Shown: positions 25,161 through 34,145, counted from the stretch's first letter. The stretch: 39,551 bases of DNA from Bacteroidales bacterium (GCA_016937855.1 JAFGVU010000160.1:1-39551); one strand, 5' to 3'. The notes: generated by a model not told the origin, from the sequence alone. Made by a program: numbers and translations.

Positions 25161-26090
25161 ATGGAAAAAATATTTGATGTAATAATTATTGGCGGCGGAC
25201 CGGCAGGACTAACTGCAGGGATATACAGCTCAAGAGCAAAACTTTCGACGGTTATTCTTAATGAGGGCTCTTATGGTGGTCAAGTTGTGATGACAAATGA
25301 GGTAGCTAATTATCCGGGAGTAGAGCTAACCAATGGCTATATTCTTGCTAACACCATGAAAAAACAAGCAAAAGACTTTGGCTGCAAACTATTAAGCAAT
25401 ATTAAAATTATAAATTACGACATAAAAAGCCAAATAAAAATCTTAACATTAGATGATGGACGTATTATCAAAGGCAAGTCGGTGATATTTGCTACCGGAG
25501 GTCGTCCTAGATACTTAAATGTGCCTGGTGAGGATACTTTTAAAGGAAGTGGCGTCTCGTATTGCGCAACTTGTGATGGAGATTTCTTTAGTGGAAAAGA
25601 AATAATTGTTGTTGGTGGTGGTAATTCTGCTCTAGAAGAAGCAGGCACTCTGACAAATTATGCAACAAAAGTTACAATAGTTCACCAATTTGATCACTTT
25701 CAGGCTTTCCCTGCTGTAATCGAGGAAGCCAATGCAAACCCAAAAATTGAATTCATAATGGAATCCAAAATTGCTGAGCTTCGTGGCGACGAGTCTCTTA
25801 AAAAAGCAATTATTGAAAACCTCTCAACAGGGAATAAGACAGAAATGCCTATAGACGGAGTATTTGTTTTTATTGGATATGTTCCAAATACCGAAGGACT
25901 TGAAGATATTCTAACATTAAATGGCAACAATGAAATAATTGTGGATATGGATATGAAAACTGAAATACCCGGAGTCTTTGCAGCCGGTGATAGTATAGCA
26001 AAACGATATCGTCAAATTACTACAGCAGTTGCTGATGGTACCATTGCAGCATTAAGCGCTGCAGAGTATCTAAGGACAAAAATTGATTAG
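25161..26090 (+). CDS. trxB: Thioredoxin-disulfide reductase-like flavoprotein lacking NADPH arginines
   Basis: A 309-residue flavoprotein of the TrxB family, which passes electrons through FAD and a CxxC disulfide to thioredoxin. The FAD motif GGGPAGL is at 11-17, the redox pair CATC at 135-138, a second Rossmann motif GGGNSALEEA at 152-161 and the C-terminal FAD segment FAAGDSIAKRYRQITTA near 273-289. The canonical HRRxxFR motif that holds the 2'-phosphate of NADPH reads HQFDHFQ (175-181), so all three arginines are missing. NADH, reduced ferredoxin or another donor is therefore likely. The ATG at 25161 is preferred over the longer frame from 25116, whose extra 15 codons run through the terminator hairpin. 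Confidence 0.9.
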   Translation: MEKIFDVIIIGGGPAGLTAGIYSSRAKLSTVILNEGSYGGQVVMTNEVANYPGVELTNGYILANTMKKQAKDFGCKLLSNIKIINYDIKSQIKILTLDDGRIIKGKSVIFATGGRPRYLNVPGEDTFKGSGVSYCATCDGDFFSGKEIIVVGGGNSALEEAGTLTNYATKVTIVHQFDHFQAFPAVIEEANANPKIEFIMESKIAELRGDESLKKAIIENLSTGNKTEMPIDGVFVFIGYVPNTEGLEDILTLNGNNEIIVDMDMKTEIPGVFAAGDSIAKRYRQITTAVADGTIAALSAAEYLRTKID

Positions 26091-26118
26091 TTTGATAAAA
26101 GAACATAAAATTCACCTT

Positions 26119-27936
26119 CTACAAAAACCTGATTCCTGCTCTAAAACCAAAACGTATGGGTGCAGTAACCATAGGCCATCGGCTATCAGAATATCTGACA
26201 TCATCGATAATAAAAGTATCATTACTAAATTCTGAAGTCAGATATCGGTAACCTAATCCCATCCCAAAATTTGTTTCAATAAAAAATATTTCCGAGGCAA
26301 AAACTGTTACGCGATACACTAAACTAAGATCATATCTATGTCCAACAGGATTAACCTCATTATCGTAGAATTGAATATAATCTAATTCTCTGTTTACAAT
26401 ATTCGCATTTAGAGTTTCAAAATTATATATTCCAACTCTTGCCTCTAAACATAGCTTTTGCTCCATTTCCTCAAAAGTAAGATCACCAAGTGTCACCCAA
26501 TATGAGATTTCATATCCGGAATAAGTGTTTGTAGATTTTTCGCCATCAGGAACATACATCCATGCTCCAAATCGGTATTTATCAGTAAAACCATTATATT
26601 GGCAATACCTAAAGCCTTGTTCAAAACCACTGATTTTAATGTCTCCCATGACTGAAAACTGACTGTATTTATTCAGATATAAAAGCTTTAAAGGAGCAAA
26701 TCCTATTCTGAATCCATACTGCTCGCGTCTATTTCGCACTCTTTCAACTTCTAATTTCTCAGCTTCTATCTCAAGAATTTTATTTTGGACAGCTTCAGCT
26801 TTTTCTAGGTTTCCGGCATATAAAAATGTTTCATATAAAAACTTAAGTTCAGTGTCATCATCCATAACATTATACTTGTCTTTATATAAAAGAGCAGCCT
26901 CATTTATTTTATTCTTAATTAGATTAGACAAAACCTCGCTATTAGTAGTATCTGCAATAGATTTTGTTAGCTCAATAAAGTGTTTTAATTCATATTTGTC
27001 GGAAGTTTCGTTTAACACCGCCAAAGAGTAATAATCAATCCCTTTTTTCGGTTCATCAAGTAAGAAAAAAGAGTCTGCAAGTCGCAAATACAATTGTTTT
27101 GATTCTGTTGAGTGATGAATGTTTTTCACGACATCATTTTCTAACTCGACAATAAGATTCTTTTCGTCTTGGATTAAACTAAACTCGTTGTCTAACATTT
27201 TTTGATCAAAATAAAAATTCGCCAAATATTCTACCAACAAAGTACTAAAATTGATTTTATCTGACTTGTTTTCAGTTAATGGAATAATATTCCTGAGTAT
27301 TTTAAAAATTCGACTTTGTTCAAAATGCAATTCGGGTTCAGTAAAAATATTAGCCGGGAAAAAATCTCCATAGACATAGTACATATCATCAATATATGAT
27401 TTTCCCATTTCGAGAGCTGTTTCCTTATCTCCATCCTCAACTGAATGAAGAAAACTTAAAAACACCTGATCAAAAAATAGCTGTTCAAATTCCACCACAT
27501 TTTCGGGTTTATAATTGAGCTCGTAATATGGAATTTCAGTTACAGTTGGACGCAAGATAAAGCACTTTTTAATAAAAGACCTCGCCAAACTGTCGGTAAA
27601 AACACTATTTGTTTCTTCAATCTGATTAAACCACGCACCTTGCAAACACGAACGTGTAATCATAAAGTTTGCGTCTTCAATAAGATTACGATTATTAAGT
27701 TTAGCTTCTTCGCATTGAGCAATACCAAGTTTTATACAGTTCAAAGCCTCAATTGACTTCAAATAAATCAGGCTATCGTTCTCACCTGTAATAGACAATT
27801 CATAAATATCCAGATATATTTGCCCGGCTCTATTAAAATTGGTTTGCCAATATTCGAGATTTTTAATTGCCTGAGACTGAGAAATCAGTAAATTTGAGGA
27901 CAACAATACAAAAAACACAAGTATAAGTTTTCTCAT
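26119..27936 (-). CDS. Exported protein with helical repeats and a beta-barrel-like C-terminus
   Basis: A 605-residue exported protein of unknown family. The signal peptide (about 1-19) ends LLISQ. The body to about residue 390 is helical with TPR-like spacing (KQLYLRLADSFFLLDEPKKG, and others). The last 200 residues are strand-rich with alternating aromatic residues (YRFGAWMYVPDG, IFFIETNFGMGLGYRYL), as in outer-membrane barrels, and end FRAGIRFL. It may sit in the outer membrane with a periplasmic helical part. The ATG at 27936 is used because the longer frame adds a charged stretch before the signal peptide. It is the last gene of a three-gene unit. Confidence 0.72.
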   Translation of the reverse strand: MRKLILVFFVLLSSNLLISQSQAIKNLEYWQTNFNRAGQIYLDIYELSITGENDSLIYLKSIEALNCIKLGIAQCEEAKLNNRNLIEDANFMITRSCLQGAWFNQIEETNSVFTDSLARSFIKKCFILRPTVTEIPYYELNYKPENVVEFEQLFFDQVFLSFLHSVEDGDKETALEMGKSYIDDMYYVYGDFFPANIFTEPELHFEQSRIFKILRNIIPLTENKSDKINFSTLLVEYLANFYFDQKMLDNEFSLIQDEKNLIVELENDVVKNIHHSTESKQLYLRLADSFFLLDEPKKGIDYYSLAVLNETSDKYELKHFIELTKSIADTTNSEVLSNLIKNKINEAALLYKDKYNVMDDDTELKFLYETFLYAGNLEKAEAVQNKILEIEAEKLEVERVRNRREQYGFRIGFAPLKLLYLNKYSQFSVMGDIKISGFEQGFRYCQYNGFTDKYRFGAWMYVPDGEKSTNTYSGYEISYWVTLGDLTFEEMEQKLCLEARVGIYNFETLNANIVNRELDYIQFYDNEVNPVGHRYDLSLVYRVTVFASEIFFIETNFGMGLGYRYLTSEFSNDTFIIDDVRYSDSRWPMVTAPIRFGFRAGIRFL

Positions 27937-27990
27937 CGAATTTAATTTTACAGATGCTTTTTGCAGCAAAAATCATACCTAAAGCAAGTT

Positions 27991-28524
27991 TTACCCTTGC
28001 GATTTTCCGGACTCGCCTACAAATTGATCTGATTTGTTTTTAAAAAGGATATTAAACGATGTTAAACTTCCGTAAGAACGAGTAATATATTGCTGAATGG
28101 CAATTTTTTCGTCTTCTTCGATATTGCTTGAATTAACTTTTTGCTCCAAAACTCTAATTCTATCACGAACCATAACAATTTTCTTAAAGAATGTTGCTAT
28201 TGGCATTTCGTAAGATTTTAAATCGGAATTTCCGGGATGAAAAACAATTTTACCACCTCTCCATTTGTCGGCAATTGGAACAACTTCCTGAATATCGGAG
28301 AAGTCGCGCAGAATTCTTATTAAACTTTGTTCAATTTGCTCATAACTGATTAAATCGTCGGGTTGTTCTAAAAGGTCGAGAACCTCAATTCCATCAAAAT
28401 TTTTGGCAATTTCGCGAGTTCCAAAATCTTTAAACGTAATTAAATGAGTATTAGCTTTAACTTGTATAACCACACCAAAGCCATAATCTTTGTGATTAAG
28501 TCGTGTACCAATTCCTAATTCCAT
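27991..28524 (-). CDS. Cytoplasmic protein with N-terminal tudor/KOW-like module
   Basis: A 177-residue protein with no signal peptide. Its first 50 residues (GTRLNHKDYGFGVVIQVK then LITFKDFGTREIA) match the small beta-barrel at the C-terminus of UvrD/PcrA helicases, which binds RNA polymerase, and similar KOW-like modules. The rest (about 55-165) is helical, with a coiled segment MVRDRIRVLEQKVNSSN. An RNA polymerase or nucleic-acid partner is possible. It begins 1 base after the stop of the preceding exported protein gene. The family is not otherwise recognised. Confidence 0.72.
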   Translation of the reverse strand: MELGIGTRLNHKDYGFGVVIQVKANTHLITFKDFGTREIAKNFDGIEVLDLLEQPDDLISYEQIEQSLIRILRDFSDIQEVVPIADKWRGGKIVFHPGNSDLKSYEMPIATFFKKIVMVRDRIRVLEQKVNSSNIEEDEKIAIQQYITRSYGSLTSFNILFKNKSDQFVGESGKSQG

Positions 28525-28525
28525 A

Positions 28526-29119
28526 TTATTTTCTGATTAAACGATGAAAGTAATTTTCAAAAGTCATAGAGCGCCTGTATTCGATATAAACGTATGGTTT
28601 ATTTTTATTTCGACGACTAACACCGCTCTTTTTAGTTGACAGCTCTATTTTGTAATATCCGTTTAACAAAACATAAAAGTTTAATACATTTTTTGCAACA
28701 GCATCAAACTCAAAGTATTTATATGTTGCACCAGGGCTAATTTCCCAATCTTTATTCTGAAGATTTACTCCTTCGACATAAACAATATCACTAATTGCTA
28801 GCAAGTAATCAGTAATTTCTTTTTCTATTTTTTTTTCCCTATAAATAGCAGGTCTTGGTCTAATAAAGTCTCTAACATCTGTTTGCAAACTATCGAGAAT
28901 TCCATTTTCTCCTTGCAACAATTCTAGTTCTTGTGTGCTTTTAGCATCAACCTGCTTCAGTCTATTGATTAGACTTTGAGTTTCGGTATCCGCCGGCAAC
29001 TTCTCTAGGTATCTAATATCTGCACGATAAGCCGATTTACTAATATACTCATTTTGAGCTAAGACAACACTCGAAGCACAAAACACAAAACATAAAAGCA
29101 GTAATCGTGAAATTTTCAT
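28526..29119 (-). CDS. Exported protein of unknown function, first gene of its unit
   Basis: A 197-residue protein. The signal peptide (about 1-21) ends VVLAQ. A helical segment (about 30-110) contains RYLEKLPADTETQSLINRL and a second helix. The C-terminal third is strand-rich and basic (YKIELSTKKSGVSRRNKNKPYVYIEYRRS). No family is recognised. It is periplasmic or outer-membrane associated. A -7 box lies 30 bases upstream, and the next gene starts 1 base after its stop. Confidence 0.7.
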   Translation of the reverse strand: MKISRLLLLCFVFCASSVVLAQNEYISKSAYRADIRYLEKLPADTETQSLINRLKQVDAKSTQELELLQGENGILDSLQTDVRDFIRPRPAIYREKKIEKEITDYLLAISDIVYVEGVNLQNKDWEISPGATYKYFEFDAVAKNVLNFYVLLNGYYKIELSTKKSGVSRRNKNKPYVYIEYRRSMTFENYFHRLIRK

Positions 29120-29148
29120 TTTTTTAGTTTACACCTGATAATTAAATA

Positions 29149-29156
29149 CAAAGTTA
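29149..29156 (-). promoter_or_regulatory. Candidate -7 box of the 29119-26119 unit
   Basis: The minus strand reads TAACTTTG, matching TAnnTTTG, 29 bases before the ATG at 29119. The -33 region has no TTTG. Confidence 0.5.
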
Positions 29157-29411
29157 AAATTTTTGATAATTAATTTTACTTTTTTTTAATTTTTTTTCAA
29201 TGTTGTCCGATAAAACGTTAAAAAAATCGACCAAAGGGAGGAATTTCATCACGTTGCAATATATTATTTTATTTTTGCCAGACAACAATGTTTTTTTAAT
29301 TTTTTGTCCTGATTATAGCTGTTATATGGTCGAGACTTGTTTATTTCATATAAAGCATTATTTTACCCTTGAATACCTTTTGAAAAATTTCGGTTTTAAT
29401 TTTTTTAAAAT
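29157..29411. other. Gap between divergent units, no convincing gene
   Basis: An AT-rich stretch with a 76-codon plus-strand frame (29200-29430) that I do not call: it has no family signature and ends inside the downstream promoter region. Two things are visible: an AAAGGGAGG purine block (29232-29240) not followed by a start codon, and a further TATTTTTG box at 29269-29276 that could be an upstream promoter for the DUF1015 gene. Confidence 0.5.
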
Positions 29412-29419
29412 TATATTTG
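29412..29419 (+). promoter_or_regulatory. Candidate -7 box of the DUF1015 gene
   Basis: TATATTTG matches TAnnTTTG and lies 36 bases before the ATG at 29456. A TTTG at 29379 is too far upstream to be a good -33 box. Confidence 0.5.
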
Positions 29420-29455
29420 CAAAAAAATAAATGTTAAACCTTAAAACATAAAAAA

Positions 29456-30706
29456 ATGGCAGTAGTAAAACCATTTAAAGGACTTCGTCCGCCACAAGAA
29501 TTAGTAGAGAATGTTTCATGTCTTCCTTATGATGTAATGAACAGTGCCGAAGCAGCCGAAATGGCAAAAGGCAAAAAAGAATCGCTATTACATGTTACTC
29601 GTGCAGAGATCGATTTACCAGAAGGTACTGACACTCACAGCGAAGTTGTTTATGAAAAGGCTGTCGAAAACTTCAAAAAAATGCAATCAGAAGGTTGGTT
29701 GGTTCAAGACGAAGAAGCCAAATTTTATATTTATGCACAAACAATGGATGGCAGAACTCAGTATGGTATAGTTGGATGTGCATGGTATCAGGATTATTTT
29801 AACGAAATTATCAAAAAACATGAGCTTACTCGTCCCGATAAAGAAGAGGACAGAATGGTACTTACAAACTATACAAATGCGAACATTGAGCCTGTTTTTT
29901 TCTCTTATAAATCTGTTGATGAAATTGACCAAATTGTTGAGAAAATTGTAAAAAATCAGGCTGCTGACTACGATTTTGTTGCCGAAGACGGATTTGGACA
30001 TCATTTTTGGACTATTAATGACGCTGCTGTTAACAAAAGAATCGAAGAATTATTCGAAACAAAAGTTCCATTTATGTATGTAGCTGACGGACATCACAGA
30101 ACTGCTGCTGCAAGTCGTATTGGTAAAGAAAGAACCGAGAATAACCCAAATTCAACAGGAACAGAAGAACACTGTTATTTTATGTCGGTAATTTTCCCTG
30201 ACAATCAGTTGAAAATTATTGATTACAACAGAGTTGTAAAGGATCTTAACGGACTTGACAAAGAAGATTTCATGAATCGTTTGGTGGAAAAATTCGTCAT
30301 TCAGGATATGGGTACTGATATTTACAAACCTTCATCTTTACACGAATTTAGCATGTATATCGACGGACACTGGTACAAAATGAACGCATTGCCGGGAACA
30401 TACAACGATAACGACCCAATCGAAATTCTAGATGTTAATGTTTTATCAAAATACGTTCTTGACGACATTTTAGGAATTTCTGATTTAAGAACAAGCAAAA
30501 GAATAGACTTTGTTGGTGGAATTCGTGGTTTGGGTGAGTTAAAAAAACGTGTTGACTCAGGCGAAATGGCTGTTGCTTTTGCTCTATATCCAGTATCGAT
30601 GGATCAACTTATTAATATCTCTGATTCTGGAAACATTATGCCTCCTAAAACAACATGGTTCGAGCCAAAACTTCGTTCGGGGCTTGTAATTCACAAACTT
30701 GACTAA
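29456..30706 (+). CDS. DUF1015-family protein (SerK-like superfamily)
   Basis: A 416-residue cytoplasmic protein of the DUF1015 family, with the typical start VKPFKGLRPPQELVENV, CLPYDVM, the HELTRPDKEEDR and TNYTNANIEPVF blocks, and YVADGHHRTAAASRIGKE (about 203-220), the motif that relates the family to ParB/sulfiredoxin-like nucleotide-binding enzymes and to the ADP-dependent serine kinase SerK. In Bacteroidota it often sits beside serC and serA, suggesting a role in serine metabolism. Neither gene is in this window, so that link is not supported here. It has its own promoter and terminator. The family call is sure, the reaction is not. Confidence 0.88.
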   Translation: MAVVKPFKGLRPPQELVENVSCLPYDVMNSAEAAEMAKGKKESLLHVTRAEIDLPEGTDTHSEVVYEKAVENFKKMQSEGWLVQDEEAKFYIYAQTMDGRTQYGIVGCAWYQDYFNEIIKKHELTRPDKEEDRMVLTNYTNANIEPVFFSYKSVDEIDQIVEKIVKNQAADYDFVAEDGFGHHFWTINDAAVNKRIEELFETKVPFMYVADGHHRTAAASRIGKERTENNPNSTGTEEHCYFMSVIFPDNQLKIIDYNRVVKDLNGLDKEDFMNRLVEKFVIQDMGTDIYKPSSLHEFSMYIDGHWYKMNALPGTYNDNDPIEILDVNVLSKYVLDDILGISDLRTSKRIDFVGGIRGLGELKKRVDSGEMAVAFALYPVSMDQLINISDSGNIMPPKTTWFEPKLRSGLVIHKLD

Positions 30707-30725
30707 TTTAAAACCTTATACTAAT

Positions 30726-30767
30726 AAAGCCTGACAAAGCTATTGCTAATCAGGCTTTATTTTTTTT
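30726..30767 (+). terminator. Intrinsic terminator directly before the glycosyltransferase start
   Basis: AAAGCCTGA (30726-30734) pairs perfectly with TCAGGCTTT (30750-30758), followed by ATTTTTTTT. The T-run ends at 30767, only 3 bases before the next ATG, so it can act as terminator for DUF1015 and could also hide the ribosome site of the next gene. Confidence 0.9.
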
Positions 30768-30770
30768 CAA

Positions 30771-31874
30771 ATGGAGATAGCAATTATTATCAGCATATTG
30801 ATTTTTTTTCTTTATAGTGCAACTATAATTGTTTTCGCATTTTCGTTTTTTTTACATAAGCCAAATAATTTTCCGACAACACAAACCAAATTTGTCAGCG
30901 TTATAATCGCTTGTCGTAACGAAGAAAAAAACCTACCTAAATTACTCGAAAGTCTAAAAAATCAAGATTATCAGGGAGGACATGAAATAATAATTGTTAA
31001 TGATCATAGCTCTGACAAATCAACAGAAATAATTAATGATCTTTATTTTGATGGTTTGTATTTATTTGAATTACCTAGAAATCTTTCGGGGAAAAAAGAT
31101 GCTCTAAGATTTGGAGCTAAAAACGCCAAAGGAGACATTTTACTTTTTACCGATGCCGATTGTATTGTGCCAAAGAATTGGATCACAATTATGTCAACCC
31201 AATTAACAGCACAAAATTCAGATATGCTTTGTGGTCCGGTAGAATTCAAAAAAACAAAATCGTTTTTAAACGGATTATTCCGATTAGAATTTATGAGTTT
31301 GACTGGAAGTGGCGCAGCGGGTTTTTTCATCAACAAACCTTTTATGTGCAATGGTGCAAATTTTTCAATCCGAAAAGATATCTATCTTAAAAATATGGAT
31401 TTAATAAGAGATGACTTTTCATCAGGAGACGATGTATTTCTCTTACATCAGATTTCTAAAACCGGAAAAGCAAAGTTCTTGTTACAAAGTGATGCCATTG
31501 TTAAAACCAACTCACCACAATCACTTAAAGATTTTTTTTCACAACGTATTAGGTGGGCATCAAAAACAACAGGTTATCGCGATTCTTTTTCAATATTTAT
31601 ATCTGTAACAACTTTTGCTATGTCATTTATTCTGATAACACTTTTAGCAATTGCAATTGTTTCTAGTAATTTTTGGACTCTTTTCTTTATTGGATTAGGT
31701 TCTAAAACCATAGCTGATATTTGTTTTTTGATTCCGGTTACAAAATTTTACCGTGACCAAAAACTATTACTAATTACTCCTGTTTTACAGATTTTTTATC
31801 CAATTTATATTATTCTAACGGCCACTATATCATTATTCTACAAGCCATATTGGAAAGGACGTAAAATTAAATAA
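30771..31874 (+). CDS. Membrane-bound family 2 glycosyltransferase
   Basis: A 367-residue enzyme that transfers a sugar from a nucleotide-sugar at the inner face of the membrane. An N-terminal helix (about 3-27) is followed by the GT-A domain: FVSVIIACRNEEKNLPKLLES from residue 41 (split VIIACRNEE), IIVNDHSSDKS, DAD at 128-130 for the metal and nucleotide, GDDVFLL as the acceptor-site acid, and QRIRW, the QxxRW motif of processive and lipid-type transferases. Two to three helices close the protein. The sugar and acceptor are unknown. It lies 3 bases after a terminator and has no clear promoter of its own, so expression may depend on read-through. Confidence 0.87.
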   Translation: MEIAIIISILIFFLYSATIIVFAFSFFLHKPNNFPTTQTKFVSVIIACRNEEKNLPKLLESLKNQDYQGGHEIIIVNDHSSDKSTEIINDLYFDGLYLFELPRNLSGKKDALRFGAKNAKGDILLFTDADCIVPKNWITIMSTQLTAQNSDMLCGPVEFKKTKSFLNGLFRLEFMSLTGSGAAGFFINKPFMCNGANFSIRKDIYLKNMDLIRDDFSSGDDVFLLHQISKTGKAKFLLQSDAIVKTNSPQSLKDFFSQRIRWASKTTGYRDSFSIFISVTTFAMSFILITLLAIAIVSSNFWTLFFIGLGSKTIADICFLIPVTKFYRDQKLLLITPVLQIFYPIYIILTATISLFYKPYWKGRKIK

Positions 31875-31926
31875 GCCCAACCTTATTACAAGTTTAAACT
31901 ATTTTTAGCTACAATAACACATCAAA

Positions 31927-34110
31927 TCAGTTACCCATCTCTGAGATAAACTTAATTCTGACTAATCGAACTTCCTCTTCGCTATATCCTGTATCGTTAA
32001 GTTCTTCCATAGCTTCTTGCAAGGAATCGGTTTCGGCATCTTCTTTAAAGTAGAGATAAATATCCTCGACAACATCTTCGTCTAAAATAGAATCGAGGTA
32101 GTAATCAATATTTATTCTGGTTCCGGAATTTACGATTGCTTCAATTTCGTCGAGTAAATCACTCATTTCCAAACCTGTAGCATTGCAAATTTCGTCGAGA
32201 GGCATTTTTTTATCAATGTTTTTAATAATAAAAACTTTATTTGTAGATTTATTAACAACAGATTTTACGACAAAATCCTGCGGTCTTTCTATTTCGTTTT
32301 CCTGAACATGTTTGCTAATCAACTCTATAAACTCTTTGCCGTATTTTTGAGCTTTTCCCTGTCCAACACCGGAAACCATAGTTAGTTCCTCCATAGTAAT
32401 CGGATATTGGATAGCCATATCTTGTAAAGACGGGTCGCTAAAAATAACAAAAGGCGGTAGATTAAGTTTCTTTGCAATAGATTTTCGCAGGTCTTTTAAC
32501 ATTGCAAATAAAACAGCATCTGTAGCAGATCCGCCACCAAAACCGACATCACCTTCGGTGTCACCATCTTCATAATTGTGGTCTTTAGTAAGCATTATGC
32601 TATATGGTTTTTCAAGATATTCGCGACCTTTATCGGTAACTTTTAGCAAGCCATAATTTACAATTTCTTTCTCGATAAACTGATGAATAAGCATTTGTCG
32701 GATAACTGCTTTCCAATGTCTGGCATTTTCTTCACCACCTAGACCAAACTCTTCAAGTTCTTGATGTTTATATGTTGCAATTTCGGCAGTTTTCTTACCG
32801 GTTAAAATATTAACAATATGTTCGGCTTTAAATCTCTCTTTAACTCTAACAATAGTGTTTAATAATGTTAGAATATCCTCTTTCCCTTCGAATTTTGGTT
32901 TTGGACTGAGACAATTATCACAATTTCCGCAGTCTTCGGTCATTTCTTCGCCAAAGTAGTTCAATAACTGCTTAACACGGCAGACACTTGATTCAGCGTA
33001 AGATACAGTTTCGAAAAGCAATTGTTTTCCTATTTCCTGCTCATTTACCGGTTTATTCTGCATAAACTTCTCAAGTTTCTGAATATCATCATAACTATAA
33101 AATGTAATACATTTACCTTCGCCACCATCACGTCCGGCACGACCTGTTTCCTGATAATACCCTTCGAGGCTTTTAGGAATGTTATAGTGGATAACAAATC
33201 TCACGTCAGGCTTATCGATACCCATTCCAAAGGCAATAGTTGCAACAATAACATCAACTTCCTCGTGTAGAAACATATCCTGATTTCTGGAACGGGTTGC
33301 CGAATCCATACCAGCATGATATGCAAGAGCCTTTATATCATTGACAACGAGCATTTCGGCAAGTTCTTCGACTTTTTTTCTGCTAAGGCAATAAATTATA
33401 CCTGATTTTCCCGCATTATTTTTTATGTATCTAATAATTTCCTTTGACGCTTTTAGTTTTGGTCGCACCTCATAATAGAGATTGTGTCGTCTAAAAGAAG
33501 ACTTAAAGACCTCTGCATCAAGCATATCAAGATTTTTTTGAATATCGTGTTGCACTTTTGGTGTTGCAGTTGCGGTTAAAGCCATTAGTGGAGCTCTACC
33601 AATTTCATTAATAATAGGACGAATCCGCCGATATTCGGGTCTAAAGTCGTGTCCCCATTCCGAAATACAATGCGCCTCATCAACAGCAAAAAAAGAGATT
33701 TTAAACTTTTTTAAAAACTCAACATTATCTTCTTTTGTTAAAGACTCTGGAGCAACATACAATAGTTTGGTTTTACCTTGCAAAATATCATCCTTGACTT
33801 GAGCAATTTCGGTTTTATTAAGAGATGAGTTAAGAAAATGTGCAACTCCGCTGTCAGTACTAAAACCTCTCATGGAATCAACCTGATTTTTCATAAGGGC
33901 GATAAGTGGAGAAATAATAATTGCTGTTCCTTCCAACATTAAAGCCGGAAGCTGATAACAAAGAGACTTCCCGCCTCCTGTTGGCATTAAAACAAAACTA
34001 TCTTTCCCCTCCAGCAAACTAAGTATTACCTCTCTCTGAAGACCCTTAAAAGTATCAAAACCAAAATACTTTTTTAAGAGCTCATGTATTTTTTTTTCGT
34101 TATTGTCCAT
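31927..34110 (-). CDS. recQ: ATP-dependent DNA helicase RecQ
   Basis: A 727-residue 3'-5' helicase for recombination and repair. Domains in order: helicase core with the Walker A motif TGGGKS (44-49), DEAHC (about 142) and SFRRHNLYYEV; motif VI QETGRAGRDG; the RecQ C-terminal zinc site with four cysteines in SSVCRVKQLL and CGNCDNC; a winged helix; an HRDC domain (about 530-600, LRKSIAKKLNLPPFVIFSDPSLQ); and a further 120-residue acidic tail that fits the helix-turn-helix domain of long RecQ proteins. All catalytic motifs are intact. Longer than the E. coli enzyme (about 610), as is normal in this phylum. Divergent from kdsD, convergent with the glycosyltransferase gene. Confidence 0.95.
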   Translation of the reverse strand: MDNNEKKIHELLKKYFGFDTFKGLQREVILSLLEGKDSFVLMPTGGGKSLCYQLPALMLEGTAIIISPLIALMKNQVDSMRGFSTDSGVAHFLNSSLNKTEIAQVKDDILQGKTKLLYVAPESLTKEDNVEFLKKFKISFFAVDEAHCISEWGHDFRPEYRRIRPIINEIGRAPLMALTATATPKVQHDIQKNLDMLDAEVFKSSFRRHNLYYEVRPKLKASKEIIRYIKNNAGKSGIIYCLSRKKVEELAEMLVVNDIKALAYHAGMDSATRSRNQDMFLHEEVDVIVATIAFGMGIDKPDVRFVIHYNIPKSLEGYYQETGRAGRDGGEGKCITFYSYDDIQKLEKFMQNKPVNEQEIGKQLLFETVSYAESSVCRVKQLLNYFGEEMTEDCGNCDNCLSPKPKFEGKEDILTLLNTIVRVKERFKAEHIVNILTGKKTAEIATYKHQELEEFGLGGEENARHWKAVIRQMLIHQFIEKEIVNYGLLKVTDKGREYLEKPYSIMLTKDHNYEDGDTEGDVGFGGGSATDAVLFAMLKDLRKSIAKKLNLPPFVIFSDPSLQDMAIQYPITMEELTMVSGVGQGKAQKYGKEFIELISKHVQENEIERPQDFVVKSVVNKSTNKVFIIKNIDKKMPLDEICNATGLEMSDLLDEIEAIVNSGTRINIDYYLDSILDEDVVEDIYLYFKEDAETDSLQEAMEELNDTGYSEEEVRLVRIKFISEMGN

Positions 34111-34137
34111 TATAAAAGTTATAATTCTGTATTATTT

Positions 34138-34145
34138 CAAAATTA
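34138..34145 (-). promoter_or_regulatory. Candidate -7 box of recQ
   Basis: The minus strand reads TAATTTTG, matching TAnnTTTG, 27 bases before the recQ ATG at 34110. No -33 TTTG is visible. Confidence 0.45.

Noticed and set aside
29200-29430. 76-codon plus-strand open frame
   Set aside because: AT-rich, no family signature, and it ends over the promoter region of the DUF1015 gene; the purine block inside it is not followed by a start codon.
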